Assembly: GCF_015223055.1 (NCBI RefSeq)
Contig: NZ_JADFBX010000021.1
Location: 1-64,000, forward strand
Direction: 5' to 3'
DNA from: Pedobacter sp. MC2016-24
GTDB lineage: Bacteria > Bacteroidota > Bacteroidia > Sphingobacteriales > Sphingobacteriaceae
Length of the DNA stretch: 64,000 bases
Shown here: piece by piece, positions 26,141-35,686 of the stretch
Layout: each line of letters starts with the position of its first letter
Numbering within the stretch: position 1 is the first letter of the stretch
Program-made: the position numbers and the translations under genes
The notes under the pieces: generated by a model
What the model saw: the letters and a program-made list of their open reading frames with translations, nothing else
Database searches by the model: none
What the model was told of the DNA's origin: nothing

Positions 26141-27625
26141 ATGAAAAATAATTTATTTCTGTTAGGGCTAAGGTATGCCCTGGTGGCAGCCTTGCTGAGC
26201 ATTTGTTCCTGTAAAAAAAGCGCGGTGATTTCTCAAACCGATGCCGGGAAGGAGCCGGTTTTAAAACAAACCAGTTTAGCGGTAACGCCCCTGGCCATGG
26301 TTAATGTTTCCCTGGATATCAGCTCCTCAACCATCGGTGCCAATGTACCCGCTAATTTTGTTGGTCTGAGTTACGAGAAATCTGACCTCATTAACCCAAC
26401 CTGGCCTTATTTTGATGAAAACCAAAGTGTATTCCTGCAGCTGATTAAAAACCTGAAAACCGGAGTGCTGCGTCTCGGTGGTAATTCCTCGGATAAAATC
26501 TTCTGGCAAGATTCGCTAAGAGGTACCGCTACTTCAATTACTCATGTTTACAGGGATGATGTGACGAAACTCAAATTATTTATGGACCGGCTGGGGACAG
26601 ACTGGAAGCTGATTTACGGATTAAACCTAGCCAATGATACGGTACATACATCAGAGGTTAATTTCGTTCAAAATCAGTTTGGGACAAAGGTTTTAAGCTT
26701 TGAAATCGGCAATGAGCCGGACTTGTATCCTCAGAATGGCTATCGGGCAACCGGTTATGGTATTGTTCATTACAAACCGGAGTTTGAGGCGGCCTATAAT
26801 ACTTTACATACAGCGGCTCCGACAGCTCCATTTTCCGGACCTACGGTATCTTCTAAAACTGCATGGATTCAAACATTTGCTTTGGATGAGGCCAGCCGGA
26901 TCAATTTTTTAACCACCCATTATTATAAAATGGGTGCAGCCGGAACAATTGCACAACTGATGCAGTACGACTCAACCCTGGTTTCCCGCTCAGGGATCAT
27001 CGCTGCAGCAGCTGCAAGTAGCGGCTTGCCTTACCGCTATGCAGAATGTAATTCTGTGAACAATGGTGGCAAAGATGGGGTGAGCAACGTCTTTGCATCC
27101 GCATTGTGGGGCGTAGACCTCATGTTTTACCTGGCGCGTAAAGGTGCTATGGGTGTAGATTTTCATGGTGGACGCAGGTCTTATTATTCCCCGATTTATT
27201 ACAATGCCAGTAATACATTTGCTGTAAAGCCACTTTATTATGGCATGCTGATGTTTGCACTGGCAGACATGAAGCAGTCGTTAACGCAATCCTTAAACCC
27301 GAATGGATTGAATATCACAGCATACGCCTTTAAAAACTCAGCGGGTAAAACCTGTGCACTGGTCGTGAATAAGGATGCGGCAAATGTGGCCATGTTGACC
27401 ATAACCAATGCCTCAACCATTTTGTCAGCCAAATTGCATGAATTGGTTACCAGTGCCGCAACGCCTTTATCAGCGACAACCGGTATTACGCTGGATGGAG
27501 CAGCCGTAAATGCGACAAACGGAACCTGGAATGGCACTTCTACAACTACCGTTGCCGGTACAGGTACCTCACAAATCACCTTAACCATTAATCCTGCCAG
27601 GGCAGTACTTATAGAATTGAATTGA
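26141..27625 (+). CDS. GH79-like beta-glucuronidase/heparanase lipoprotein
   Basis: A 494-residue lipoprotein (lipobox CSC) with a (beta/alpha)8 fold of the GH79 type and a C-terminal beta domain. The acid/base glutamate is in FEIGNEPDLYP (Glu192); the nucleophile is probably in YRYAECNSVNNGG (Glu302). The opening LSYEKSDL and LRLGGNSSDKIFW resemble bacterial GH79 enzymes. Members release glucuronic acid or cut at glucuronate in heparan, hyaluronan or arabinogalactan. Together with GH88 and PL8 it points to a glucuronate-rich glycan. Endo or exo action cannot be decided. Its stop overlaps the next ATG. Confidence 0.8.
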   Translation: MKNNLFLLGLRYALVAALLSICSCKKSAVISQTDAGKEPVLKQTSLAVTPLAMVNVSLDISSSTIGANVPANFVGLSYEKSDLINPTWPYFDENQSVFLQLIKNLKTGVLRLGGNSSDKIFWQDSLRGTATSITHVYRDDVTKLKLFMDRLGTDWKLIYGLNLANDTVHTSEVNFVQNQFGTKVLSFEIGNEPDLYPQNGYRATGYGIVHYKPEFEAAYNTLHTAAPTAPFSGPTVSSKTAWIQTFALDEASRINFLTTHYYKMGAAGTIAQLMQYDSTLVSRSGIIAAAAASSGLPYRYAECNSVNNGGKDGVSNVFASALWGVDLMFYLARKGAMGVDFHGGRRSYYSPIYYNASNTFAVKPLYYGMLMFALADMKQSLTQSLNPNGLNITAYAFKNSAGKTCALVVNKDAANVAMLTITNASTILSAKLHELVTSAATPLSATTGITLDGAAVNATNGTWNGTSTTTVAGTGTSQITLTINPARAVLIELN

Positions 27626-28812
27626 TGAATACAAAGAAATTAAATCGGACAATGGGCTACGTATGCATGCTGCTGTTTTGCTTATCAGCCGGTGTAAAAG
27701 CACAGGTTACAAAACCAGCTATTGGTAAAGTGCTTAATCTGGCCGAACAACAATACAAAAGCTATCTGAAGCAATATCCTGATGCTGCGCTATATCCACG
27801 CAGTGTAAACAAAGACGGCTCCATCAGGTTGGTTAAGTCTAAAGACTGGACCAGTGGTTTTTTTGGCGGTAACTTATGGTACCTGTTTTACCTGACTGGC
27901 AAAGGCAAATGGAAGAATGAAGCCATTAGATATACGGAAACCTTAGAAAACGAAAAATACAATAAAACAACGCATGATCTTGGTTTTGTTTTATACAATA
28001 CCTTTTATAAAGCCTACCAGACCACACACAACAATCGTTACAAGGAGGTTTTGTTAGAAGCTTCAAAATCATTGTCTTCCAGGTTTAATCCAAAGGTCGG
28101 TGCCATCAGATCATGGGATTTTAAGCCTTTTAAATATCCGGTTATTGTCGACAATCTGATGAACCTGGAAATGTTGCTTTGGGCAGCTAAAGCAAGTGGC
28201 GATTCTTCTTTTTATCGCATTGCGGTCTCTCATGCGGATGTAGACTTAAAGTACCGTTTCAGACCTGATCACAGTACTTACCATGTACTTGATTTTAATC
28301 CTGAAAATGGGGAGCTGATCAAAAAGCAAACTTTTCAGGGCTATGCAGACGGCTCATGCTGGGCCCGTGGACAAGCCTGGGCGATCTATGCTTATACTTT
28401 TTTATACCGGGAAACCAGAGATCCTAAGTATTTGCTGCAAGCTGAAGCAGCTGCGGATTATTTTTTGTCACAAACCGATCTTGCCCAGGACCCGATTCCT
28501 TTTCGGGATTTTAATGACCCTGAAATTCCAAATGTGTCAAAAGATGCTTCAGCAGCAGCTGTAGCTGCATCCGGCTTACTTGAATTGAGTACTTATGTGG
28601 GCACAAAAACAAATTATTATGACAGGGCGCAGGCCATATTAAGTGCTTTGTGCACAGATGAGTATCTGGCAAAGGCTGGAACGAATCAGTATTTTTTGTT
28701 AAAACATAGTACGGGACACCGCCCGCATCAAGACGAGGTCGATGTCCCGCTCATTTATGCAGACTACTATTTTTTGGAAGCACTATACCGGTATCAGCAT
28801 TATAAAAAATGA
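27625..28812 (+). CDS. GH88 unsaturated glucuronyl hydrolase
   Basis: A 395-residue (alpha/alpha)6-barrel enzyme with a signal peptide (ending GVKAQ). It removes the 4,5-unsaturated uronic acid left by polysaccharide lyases through vinyl-ether hydration. The two essential aspartates are in THDLGFVLY (Asp118) and VDNLMNLEML (Asp176). The C-terminus has the conserved HRPHQDEVDVPLIYADYYFL. I use the ATG at 27625 that overlaps the upstream stop (TGATG) rather than the TTG one codon earlier. Its stop overlaps the start of the PL8 lyase, so lyase and product-clearing enzyme are translationally coupled. Confidence 0.93.
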   Translation: MNTKKLNRTMGYVCMLLFCLSAGVKAQVTKPAIGKVLNLAEQQYKSYLKQYPDAALYPRSVNKDGSIRLVKSKDWTSGFFGGNLWYLFYLTGKGKWKNEAIRYTETLENEKYNKTTHDLGFVLYNTFYKAYQTTHNNRYKEVLLEASKSLSSRFNPKVGAIRSWDFKPFKYPVIVDNLMNLEMLLWAAKASGDSSFYRIAVSHADVDLKYRFRPDHSTYHVLDFNPENGELIKKQTFQGYADGSCWARGQAWAIYAYTFLYRETRDPKYLLQAEAAADYFLSQTDLAQDPIPFRDFNDPEIPNVSKDASAAAVAASGLLELSTYVGTKTNYYDRAQAILSALCTDEYLAKAGTNQYFLLKHSTGHRPHQDEVDVPLIYADYYFLEALYRYQHYKK

Positions 28813-31166
28813 AAGCAATCCATGTTTTTTTATGTTTATTAATTTCCAGTTTTCTGCCTTTAAAGGTATGTGCACAGGATACGTTCACCGGCAAAGCATT
28901 GAATTGCGATGCTTTACGAATTAAATGGAGTGATTTTTTAATCGGTGGAAAGTACAATCCAAACGATCCGCTGATCAAAAGTAAACTTGCCACGATCGAT
29001 AGAAATTCGCTTGCTTTCTGGAAAAAAGGCTTTGTTAGTGATACGGTTAACCGGAAAACCTTGTGGTTGGATCTGAAGTACGACAAATCTGCCGACATGA
29101 CAACAAGCTATACCAGGCTATATGGTATGGCCCTTGCTTATTGCTCCCCGGGAACTGTCGGTTATCACAATCCCCAACTGAAGCATGATATTGTATCTGC
29201 ATTGGAATGGCTCTACACCAGGAAGTATAATGAAAATACAGTTGTCCCAAAAACTGGAGGGAACAACAATTGGTGGGACTACTGTATTGGTAGTCCGGAA
29301 AAGCTAAACAACATCATGGTGTTACTTTATGATCAGATCAGTCCCCAGTGGCGTGCTGCATATTTACGTGCCATACAACATGCGAGTCCGGTTGTTGATG
29401 GGTATACAGGTGCCAATTTGGTTTGGATTAGCCGGGTAATCGCAATCTCATCGATTGTAGCACACAATCCCTCAAAAGTAGTGTACGCCATCAATGCCTT
29501 AAATCCGGTATTTAATGATGTGACTCAGGGTGACGGATTTTATAAGGACGGCTCGTTCCTTCAGCACAATAAGCATCCTTACTCCGGTGGTTATGGGGTT
29601 AACTTGTTGTCTTCTCTTGCCGAATTGGTGTATCTGTTTCCTGAAATACCAGCGGTTATACCTGAGTCGAATAACCTCTATCATTGGGTTTATGATGCTT
29701 TTGAACCGATCACATACCGTGGAGGAATAATGAGTGCCGTTATGGGGCGTGAAATTGCACGTAGCAATACCAGCGAACACAGCAAAGGCAAAGCATTAAT
29801 TGAAGCATTGATCCTCCTTGCCCCTCAGGCGCCTGCAAAAGAACGGGAGCGCTTAAGGTCTATTCTGAAAAGTTACTTGCTGGAAGATGGAAGTAATTTT
29901 GGTTTTTCTTCCATTATGCTTACGCAAATGGCATTAGCGATCATGAAAGATCAAACGATTGTACCGCGTGGCAGTTATATTACGTACCGGCAACTGGCTA
30001 ACATGGATAGGGCGGTGCAGCAGGCAGATCACTATGCCTTTATGCTGAGCATGCATTCCAGCCGCATTTACAATTTTGAGTCCATTAATCAGGAAAACTT
30101 AAAGGGCTGGCACCTGTCAGATGGCATGACCTATCTTTACAATGCAGATCAAGAACAGTTTGAAGATAATTTTTGGAGTACGGTAGATTACCAGCATTTA
30201 CCTGGAACTACTACCGTGGAGAATTCCACAGCCCTGACCAATAAAGTCAGTAACAAAAGCTGGGTAGGTGGCACTGCGATGCAGGGTAAATACGGACTAA
30301 GCGGAATGGATTTATCTCCTTTCGGAACTCCCCTTTCAGCCAAAAAATCCTGGTTTATGTTAGCTGATGGAGTGGTTTGTTTAGGGGCGGGTATCACCAA
30401 TCGTGATGATAGAAATGTATGGACGACCATTGAACAACGTAAGCTCAGTTTAGAGAACAGGAATACATTTACCGTAGATGGCAAGATATTACGGGGCGAT
30501 TTTGAGGTTATTGATCGTCATGTAAACTGGGCACAACTGTCAGGGAATGTAAAAGGTTCAGATATTGGTTATTACTTTCCGGAAGGTCTACAACTGCGCA
30601 TGAAACGCCAGCCTCAAAGCGGCAAATGGAGTGAGGTACGAACCGGAACAGACAGCACGCTAAAAACACGGCATTATTTAACTTTATGGAAGGTACATGG
30701 CAACCCTCAGATAGATGGCAATGGTGCTGAAAATAAATATGCTTATGTGCTGTTGCCAGGCTATAGCGCTAAGCAAGTTAAACAGTTCGCCAAATCTCCA
30801 TCCATACAAATACTGGAAAATACGGCAAGGGTTCAGGCAGTAACAGATCTGAAGCTGGGACTGACGGCTGCTAACTTCTGGCAAGATACTTTAACAGCTG
30901 TTTTAATTGACCATAAAACATATTTAACCTGTGATAAAAAAGCATCGGTAATGGTGATGGAAAATAAAAAGGGCATCCATGTTTCTTTATCAGATCCCAC
31001 GATGCTTAATGAAGGGCTGATTCAGATACAGCTCAACAGACCGGTTTCTGGTCTTGTGACTTCCGATCCCGAAATTACCATCAAGCAGCTAACACCTTTA
31101 CTCCAGTTTTCCATAGCTGTCAAAGGTTTGAGCGGGAGGTCCGTATCTGCAACATTTAAACCCTGA
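28809..31166 (+). CDS. PL8 polysaccharide lyase (hyaluronate lyase-like)
   Basis: A 785-residue secreted lyase with a signal peptide (ending KVCAQ), an alpha/alpha toroid, then beta-sandwich domains. PL8 catalytic residues: Asn203 in YTGANLVW, His253 in GSFLQHNKHPYS and Tyr262 nine residues later in GGYGVNLL, the same spacing as in streptococcal hyaluronate lyase. NNWWDYCIGSPEKLNN is the conserved substrate cleft. It differs clearly from the two chondroitin lyases at 39.9 and 44.4 kb. No sulfatase accompanies it, so hyaluronan or non-sulfated chondroitin is the best guess. Xanthan lyases share the family. Confidence 0.88.
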   Translation: MKAIHVFLCLLISSFLPLKVCAQDTFTGKALNCDALRIKWSDFLIGGKYNPNDPLIKSKLATIDRNSLAFWKKGFVSDTVNRKTLWLDLKYDKSADMTTSYTRLYGMALAYCSPGTVGYHNPQLKHDIVSALEWLYTRKYNENTVVPKTGGNNNWWDYCIGSPEKLNNIMVLLYDQISPQWRAAYLRAIQHASPVVDGYTGANLVWISRVIAISSIVAHNPSKVVYAINALNPVFNDVTQGDGFYKDGSFLQHNKHPYSGGYGVNLLSSLAELVYLFPEIPAVIPESNNLYHWVYDAFEPITYRGGIMSAVMGREIARSNTSEHSKGKALIEALILLAPQAPAKERERLRSILKSYLLEDGSNFGFSSIMLTQMALAIMKDQTIVPRGSYITYRQLANMDRAVQQADHYAFMLSMHSSRIYNFESINQENLKGWHLSDGMTYLYNADQEQFEDNFWSTVDYQHLPGTTTVENSTALTNKVSNKSWVGGTAMQGKYGLSGMDLSPFGTPLSAKKSWFMLADGVVCLGAGITNRDDRNVWTTIEQRKLSLENRNTFTVDGKILRGDFEVIDRHVNWAQLSGNVKGSDIGYYFPEGLQLRMKRQPQSGKWSEVRTGTDSTLKTRHYLTLWKVHGNPQIDGNGAENKYAYVLLPGYSAKQVKQFAKSPSIQILENTARVQAVTDLKLGLTAANFWQDTLTAVLIDHKTYLTCDKKASVMVMENKKGIHVSLSDPTMLNEGLIQIQLNRPVSGLVTSDPEITIKQLTPLLQFSIAVKGLSGRSVSATFKP

Positions 31167-31187
31167 TTTTTGATTTAATCCATAGAC

Positions 31188-32099
31188 ATGAAAATTTGTA
31201 GGTTAACTATTTTGCTGTTCATTGCCTGTATTCCATGTGGCCTTGCACAGCAACCCATATTGCTGTATCCTGATGGTGTACCCAATTCAAAAAAAACACC
31301 AGTAAGCTATGTTGAGGTCAATGAAAACAATAAGGTTGGATTTGTCAGTATTCCCACCCTCACACCCTTTTTTCCAGAAAAGACCAAAGCGAATGGCACT
31401 GCAGTTATCATCTGTCCGGGTGGTGGCTATGCCCGTTTAATGGTAGAGAACGAAGGTTATGAGATTGCGCGGAGATTTAATGAGATGGGTATCGCCGCCT
31501 TTGTATTAAAATATCGCCTGCCAAGTGATGAAGTAATGGTTGACAAAACCATTGGACCATTACAGGATGCCCAGCGGGCCATACAGCTGATCAGACTGCG
31601 AGCATCCGAATGGGGCATCAATCCAGCTAAGGTTGGGATTATCGGATTTTCTGCAGGTGGGCATCTGGCCTCAACGGCGGGAACTCATTTTGGTCATCCG
31701 GTTATTGAAAATAAACTGAATGTCAGTCTTCGTCCTGATTTTATGATGTTGATCTACCCTGTGGTCAGTTTTGGGGAGGTAGGACATCAGGGGTCAAAGC
31801 ATAACCTGCTTGGCTTGTCACCAGATCAGAAATTGGTCGATTGGTATTCGAATGAAAAACAAGTTGACAGCAACACGCCAATGACCTTCATCGTACAGGC
31901 GCAGGATGATAAGACTGTAGCTGTTCAGAATAGCCTTTTATTTTATAGCGCTTTAACAGCAGCCAAGGTAAAAGCTGATATGGTTTTATATGGAACAGGG
32001 GGACATGGTTTTGGCCTGTATAACAAAACAACAAAAGATCAATGGTTTGATCATGTGATCCATTGGTTAGATGACAATGGATTTTTACAATCGTTTTAA
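31188..32099 (+). CDS. Alpha/beta hydrolase, acetyl-xylan-esterase-like
   Basis: A 303-residue secreted esterase with a signal peptide ending CGLAQ. The oxyanion region is CPGGGYARLM; the nucleophile is in IGFSAGGHLAS (Ser155), the acid in VQAQDDKTV and the histidine in TGGHGFGLY. Such enzymes deacetylate polysaccharides. Here it would remove O-acetyl or other ester groups before lyase or glucuronidase action. It starts 21 bp after the PL8 gene, in the same operon. Confidence 0.85.
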   Translation: MKICRLTILLFIACIPCGLAQQPILLYPDGVPNSKKTPVSYVEVNENNKVGFVSIPTLTPFFPEKTKANGTAVIICPGGGYARLMVENEGYEIARRFNEMGIAAFVLKYRLPSDEVMVDKTIGPLQDAQRAIQLIRLRASEWGINPAKVGIIGFSAGGHLASTAGTHFGHPVIENKLNVSLRPDFMMLIYPVVSFGEVGHQGSKHNLLGLSPDQKLVDWYSNEKQVDSNTPMTFIVQAQDDKTVAVQNSLLFYSALTAAKVKADMVLYGTGGHGFGLYNKTTKDQWFDHVIHWLDDNGFLQSF

Positions 32100-32116
32100 T
32101 TAAATAAGTAAAGAAT

Positions 32117-33985
32117 ATGAAGCTATTTAAATGCCTTTTTATGGCATTCCTTTTTTCTGCATCAGCAGCGTTTTCACAGTATAATCTTGTTATTGTTGGG
32201 GGCAATCCCGGAGGTATTATGTCTGCCATTTCCGCTGCAAAGCTGGGTAAAACTTCAGTAATTCTGGAGCGTACAGGACATATCGGCGGTTTACCGGCGA
32301 ACGGACTGGGTGCTACAGATATTGCGACAAGGGGTGCCACAACGGGTTTGTTTACAGAATTTACCGGCCGGATTAAAAAATATTATATCAAAAAGTATGG
32401 CGAAAATGCTGAACAGGTGAAAATGTGTAGTGATGGTTATCATTTTGAACCTTCCGTTGCCGAATTGATTTTTGAGGAAATGCTTGCGGAACATAGCGAC
32501 AAAATAAAAGTTTATAAAATGCGGCAGTTTGATGCGGAGGAGAAAAATGTGAGCATGCAAAACAATAAAATTACCAAAATTAAGGTTACCAATCGTTTAA
32601 CAAAACAAACCGAAGAATATCAGGGCGATATTTTTATTGACGGGACTTATGAAGGTGACCTGGCAGCTGCGGCAAAAGTTCCTTTCCGTACCGGTCGTGA
32701 GGGTAAAGACGAGTTTGCCGAGGATGGCGCAGGCAGAACTTATAAATATTGGGACGGACCAGTAGCTGAAGGTACTACCTATCAGGCTGATAATGCTGTA
32801 CAGGCTTATAATTACAGATTGTGCCTGACAGATGATGCAAGCAATAGGTTAACCGTTACAAAACCGCGGAAATATGATCGGGACGAGTTTAAATCATTGG
32901 TTAATGATGTATGGGACGGTCGTCATACGGGCGTTGAAATGCTGAGGGTATCTGCAGAAATGATGGCTGCCAATCGTAAAAATATAGCGAAGGGTGATAC
33001 TACAGGAATACCTGGCGACAAATGGGGCATCGCTAAGATCACCAACCGGGTCTTTTTACCAAACCATAAAACGGATGCCAATAACCAGCACCTGGCTTTA
33101 ATCTCTACTGATCTCCCAGAAGAGAACTGGCCCTGGCCAACATCAGGCTGGGACTGGCGCGATCAGTTTGCGGAACGTCTTAAAAGTTATACGCTTGGAT
33201 TGATCTATTTTGCTCAAAACGATCCGAAACTTCCGGTCAACTTTAAAAAGGCTGCAGGCAAATGGGGCCTCGCCAAAGATGAATATCAGGACAATGAAAA
33301 TTTTCCGAGGCAGGTTTATGTGCGTGAAGGTCGACGTATGGAAGGTGCTTATTTTTTTACTGCCCAGGATGCCATTGCGCTGACTCCTGGAGCTAGACCC
33401 CCTTTACATGTCAGCAGTATTACTGCAAGTCATTACGCACTTGACTCACATGCGGTTCGGAAACGTGAGTCGGGAAAAATACATCTGGATGGTTTCATCA
33501 GTTATCTCTCAGATGTTTATACAGTTCCTTTCGGAGTAATGTTACCTAAGGATGTGGATAACCTCTTGTTTCCGGTTCCGGTTTCAGGAAGTCACATCGG
33601 TTTCTCAACCCTACGTATGGAACCTTGTTGGATGGCAATCGGACAAGCCGCAGGAATTGCTGCATCGCTGGCAATTGATGAAAAGCTTAAATTGAAAAAT
33701 GTGGATCTGAATATGCTGCAGGATAAATTGATCGATCAAAAAGCAACATTGATTTATTATAAGGATATAAGACCTGACGATCAGGATTTTAAAATGGTAC
33801 AGTACATGGGGTTGCGCGGCTACTTACCTGATTGGGAAGCCCGGTTGCCGGAAGCCATGGATGTTCAGACAGCGAAACTCTGGCAAGCGATATCCGGTAT
33901 CGAAATCAAGGCTGAGCCTAATTTAACCCGAGGTCAGAAATTAAAAGGTCTTTACCAGTTGTTAGTCAGCCGCAACACAAAATAA
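32117..33985 (+). CDS. FAD-dependent oxidoreductase (FAD-oxidored family)
   Basis: A 622-residue secreted flavoprotein. After the signal peptide (ending AAFSQ) comes a dinucleotide fold, YNLVIVGGNPGGIMSAISAA then ILERTGHIGGLPANGLG, and later FIDGTYEGDLAAAAKVPFRT. The C-terminal part is typical of the FAD_oxidored family, often mislabelled xanthan lyase because it co-occurs with PL8 genes. It probably oxidises a sugar or an unsaturated uronate derivative, but the reaction is unproven. Last gene of the 21-34 kb locus, 17 bp after the esterase. Confidence 0.82.
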   Translation: MKLFKCLFMAFLFSASAAFSQYNLVIVGGNPGGIMSAISAAKLGKTSVILERTGHIGGLPANGLGATDIATRGATTGLFTEFTGRIKKYYIKKYGENAEQVKMCSDGYHFEPSVAELIFEEMLAEHSDKIKVYKMRQFDAEEKNVSMQNNKITKIKVTNRLTKQTEEYQGDIFIDGTYEGDLAAAAKVPFRTGREGKDEFAEDGAGRTYKYWDGPVAEGTTYQADNAVQAYNYRLCLTDDASNRLTVTKPRKYDRDEFKSLVNDVWDGRHTGVEMLRVSAEMMAANRKNIAKGDTTGIPGDKWGIAKITNRVFLPNHKTDANNQHLALISTDLPEENWPWPTSGWDWRDQFAERLKSYTLGLIYFAQNDPKLPVNFKKAAGKWGLAKDEYQDNENFPRQVYVREGRRMEGAYFFTAQDAIALTPGARPPLHVSSITASHYALDSHAVRKRESGKIHLDGFISYLSDVYTVPFGVMLPKDVDNLLFPVPVSGSHIGFSTLRMEPCWMAIGQAAGIAASLAIDEKLKLKNVDLNMLQDKLIDQKATLIYYKDIRPDDQDFKMVQYMGLRGYLPDWEARLPEAMDVQTAKLWQAISGIEIKAEPNLTRGQKLKGLYQLLVSRNTK

Positions 33986-33992
33986 CCTTCTC

Positions 33993-34058
33993 CACACTTT
34001 ATCCACACGTAGTTGCGTAGCTGTGGAAAAGCCAATAGAAAGGTGTGGATAAAGTGTG
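33993..34058. repeat. Inverted repeat with two consensus DnaA boxes and a near match
   Basis: Perfect 16-bp arms CACACTTTATCCACAC (33993-34008) and GTGTGGATAAAGTGTG (34043-34058), separated by 34 bp. Each arm contains TTATCCACA, the exact DnaA-box consensus (33999-34007 plus strand, 34044-34052 minus strand). A third related 9-mer, TTTTCCACA on the minus strand, is at 34022-34030. Confidence 0.6.
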
Positions 34059-34137
34059 AGGAATCATGTAGTATGGTGCCGTTGATTTGATATTGGGCTT
34101 GAAATCAGTTTTTTAGTCAGGTATCTTAAATTGAGCG

Positions 34138-34202
34138 ATCTGAATGTTAAATGTGAATAAGCATTTGATGTTACCAGGTTAACAGTTATTTCACATTCAG
34201 AT
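34138..34202. promoter_or_regulatory. Inverted repeat upstream of the phytase-like gene
   Basis: Arms ATCTGAATGTTAAAT (34138-34152) and ATTTCACATTCAGAT (34188-34202) are complementary at 14 of 15 positions. The right arm lies 34 bp from the ATG, a position suited to an operator. Confidence 0.45.
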
Positions 34203-34236
34203 GGTTGCTTTGTCGAAATAATTTTATCCTAAATCA

Positions 34237-35532
34237 ATGAAAAAACAATTACTTAGCGTGATCGCAGCACTAACTATCGGATTGGTGTCCTGCAAAAAAA
34301 ACGAAGATAAATCGTCTTCAGATATCGTTTATCCTGATATGGCAGAAGCTGTCGATCCGGCGATACTGTTTACAACTCCAGCTGGTGTGAAGGTTTATAA
34401 TGGTGGTTTTGGATCGGCTGTAGCTGCGGATCCAAATGAGCCTGATGTTTTTTATATGCTAACAGACAGGGGATCCAATGTGGCTGGTCAGGTGGCAAAC
34501 TCGATCATTATCGGTAAACCCGACTTTGATCCGCAGATTGGTAAGTTCAGACTTAAAGATGGTAAGCTGATCCTGGAACAGACGATTGAGCTTAAAAACG
34601 CAGCCGGAGCTAAATTAAACGGATTACCCAATCCGCAAGGCATGGGTGCTTCCGGAGAAACGGCTTATGACCTTAACGGACAAGTCATTGCGCCCAGTGC
34701 AGATGGAATTGATTCGGAGGGGCTTGTACGGGCTGCCGACGGCACGTTTTGGATCAGTGACGAATACGGACCGCATATCGCTCATTTCGATGCTTCTGGA
34801 AAAACAATTGAACGGATAAACCCATTCGGGACTGGAACCGGCGGACGTAAAATACCTGCTGTATTTGCCAACAGACGCGCGAACAGGGGTATGGAAGGCC
34901 TGGCTATCACACCTGATGGTAAAACATTGGTTGGCATGATGCAATCACCAATGTACAACCCGACAAAAGCTGCCGTAGCAAATTCTGTGGTACTGCGGAT
35001 TTTAACTTTCGACATCGCTACTGGTGCGACAAAACAATATGCTTACCTGATGGAGAACACCAGTTTAACTGGTGTAAGTGATATTGTTGCGGTAAACGGG
35101 ACTACTTTTTTAACTATAGAACGCGACGGACTATTTGGTGGCGATGCTACAAATCCTGCGGCATTTAAAAAAGTGTTTAAAATTGACCTGAGCAATGCGA
35201 CAGATATCTCTGATGCAGCAAATGGGGCCACCGGAAAATTGTATAATGGAAAAACTGTAGAGGAGTTGAACAATCAGGCTGGCCTGGCAACTGCCGGTAT
35301 TACCGCCGTAAGTAAAACCCTGGTGCTCGATTTGCTGAAAGATCTCCCTTCAGTTTATCCGCATGATAAGGCCGAAGGTTTGGCATTGTTACCTGGAAAT
35401 ATTCTTGTGATCTCGAATGATGATGATTTTGGTGTGGTAGACAATGGTGCAAGTGGCTTTGCTCAAAAGATATTGCCATTGACTAAATCTGTTGATCGCA
35501 ACAGGTTGTATTTTGTGAAAATCAAATTGTAG
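34237..35532 (+). CDS. Esterase-like activity of phytase family lipoprotein
   Basis: A 431-residue lipoprotein (lipobox VSC, Cys about residue 19). A beta-propeller-like fold of the phytase-like/esterase-like family follows: FGSAVAADPNEPDVFYMLTD, DSEGLVRAADGTFWISDEYG, RGMEGLAITPDGKTLVGMMQ, PHDKAEGLALLPGNILVISN. These proteins hydrolyse phosphate or other esters in the periplasm or on the surface; the substrate is unknown. It stands alone between an inverted-repeat region and a strong terminator, so it is its own transcription unit. Confidence 0.82.
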   Translation: MKKQLLSVIAALTIGLVSCKKNEDKSSSDIVYPDMAEAVDPAILFTTPAGVKVYNGGFGSAVAADPNEPDVFYMLTDRGSNVAGQVANSIIIGKPDFDPQIGKFRLKDGKLILEQTIELKNAAGAKLNGLPNPQGMGASGETAYDLNGQVIAPSADGIDSEGLVRAADGTFWISDEYGPHIAHFDASGKTIERINPFGTGTGGRKIPAVFANRRANRGMEGLAITPDGKTLVGMMQSPMYNPTKAAVANSVVLRILTFDIATGATKQYAYLMENTSLTGVSDIVAVNGTTFLTIERDGLFGGDATNPAAFKKVFKIDLSNATDISDAANGATGKLYNGKTVEELNNQAGLATAGITAVSKTLVLDLLKDLPSVYPHDKAEGLALLPGNILVISNDDDFGVVDNGASGFAQKILPLTKSVDRNRLYFVKIKL

Positions 35533-35550
35533 TTAAACCCTAATATTTTA

Positions 35551-35590
35551 CAGGCCCCTGTCATTGATTTGACAGGGGCCTGCTGTTTTA
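35551..35590 (+). terminator. Rho-independent terminator after phytase-like gene
   Basis: Perfect 12-bp stem CAGGCCCCTGTC / GACAGGGGCCTG, 8-nt loop, followed by a short T-rich stretch (CTGTTTTA). Confidence 0.8.
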
Positions 35591-35686
35591 GTGGCTGCTC
35601 GCAATAGAACGGGTCAATATCAATACGAATTCAGATATTTTTATTAGGTTTGGTCATTATACCCTGGTTTGCTATAATTATCTGTA

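Larger units (their letters stand above)
33986..34236. other. Intergenic region with two inverted repeats
   Basis: No ORF. The proximal half carries a cluster of DnaA-box 9-mers in an inverted repeat (33993-34058). The distal half carries a second inverted repeat (34138-34202) ending 34 bp before the next start codon. There is no T-run after the first repeat, so it is not a typical terminator. Confidence 0.6.

Noticed and set aside
32117..33985. Xanthan lyase
   Set aside because: A frequent mislabel for this family; the sequence has an FAD-binding dinucleotide fold and no polysaccharide lyase toroid motifs.
33993..34058. Rho-independent terminator of the FAD oxidoreductase operon
   Set aside because: The stem is long but the loop is 34 nt and no T-run follows on either strand.
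33986..34236. Chromosomal replication origin
   Set aside because: DnaA boxes are present, but there are only two consensus boxes and one near match, no dnaA, dnaN, gyrB or similar gene, and no clear unwinding element. Recorded only as a DnaA-box cluster.
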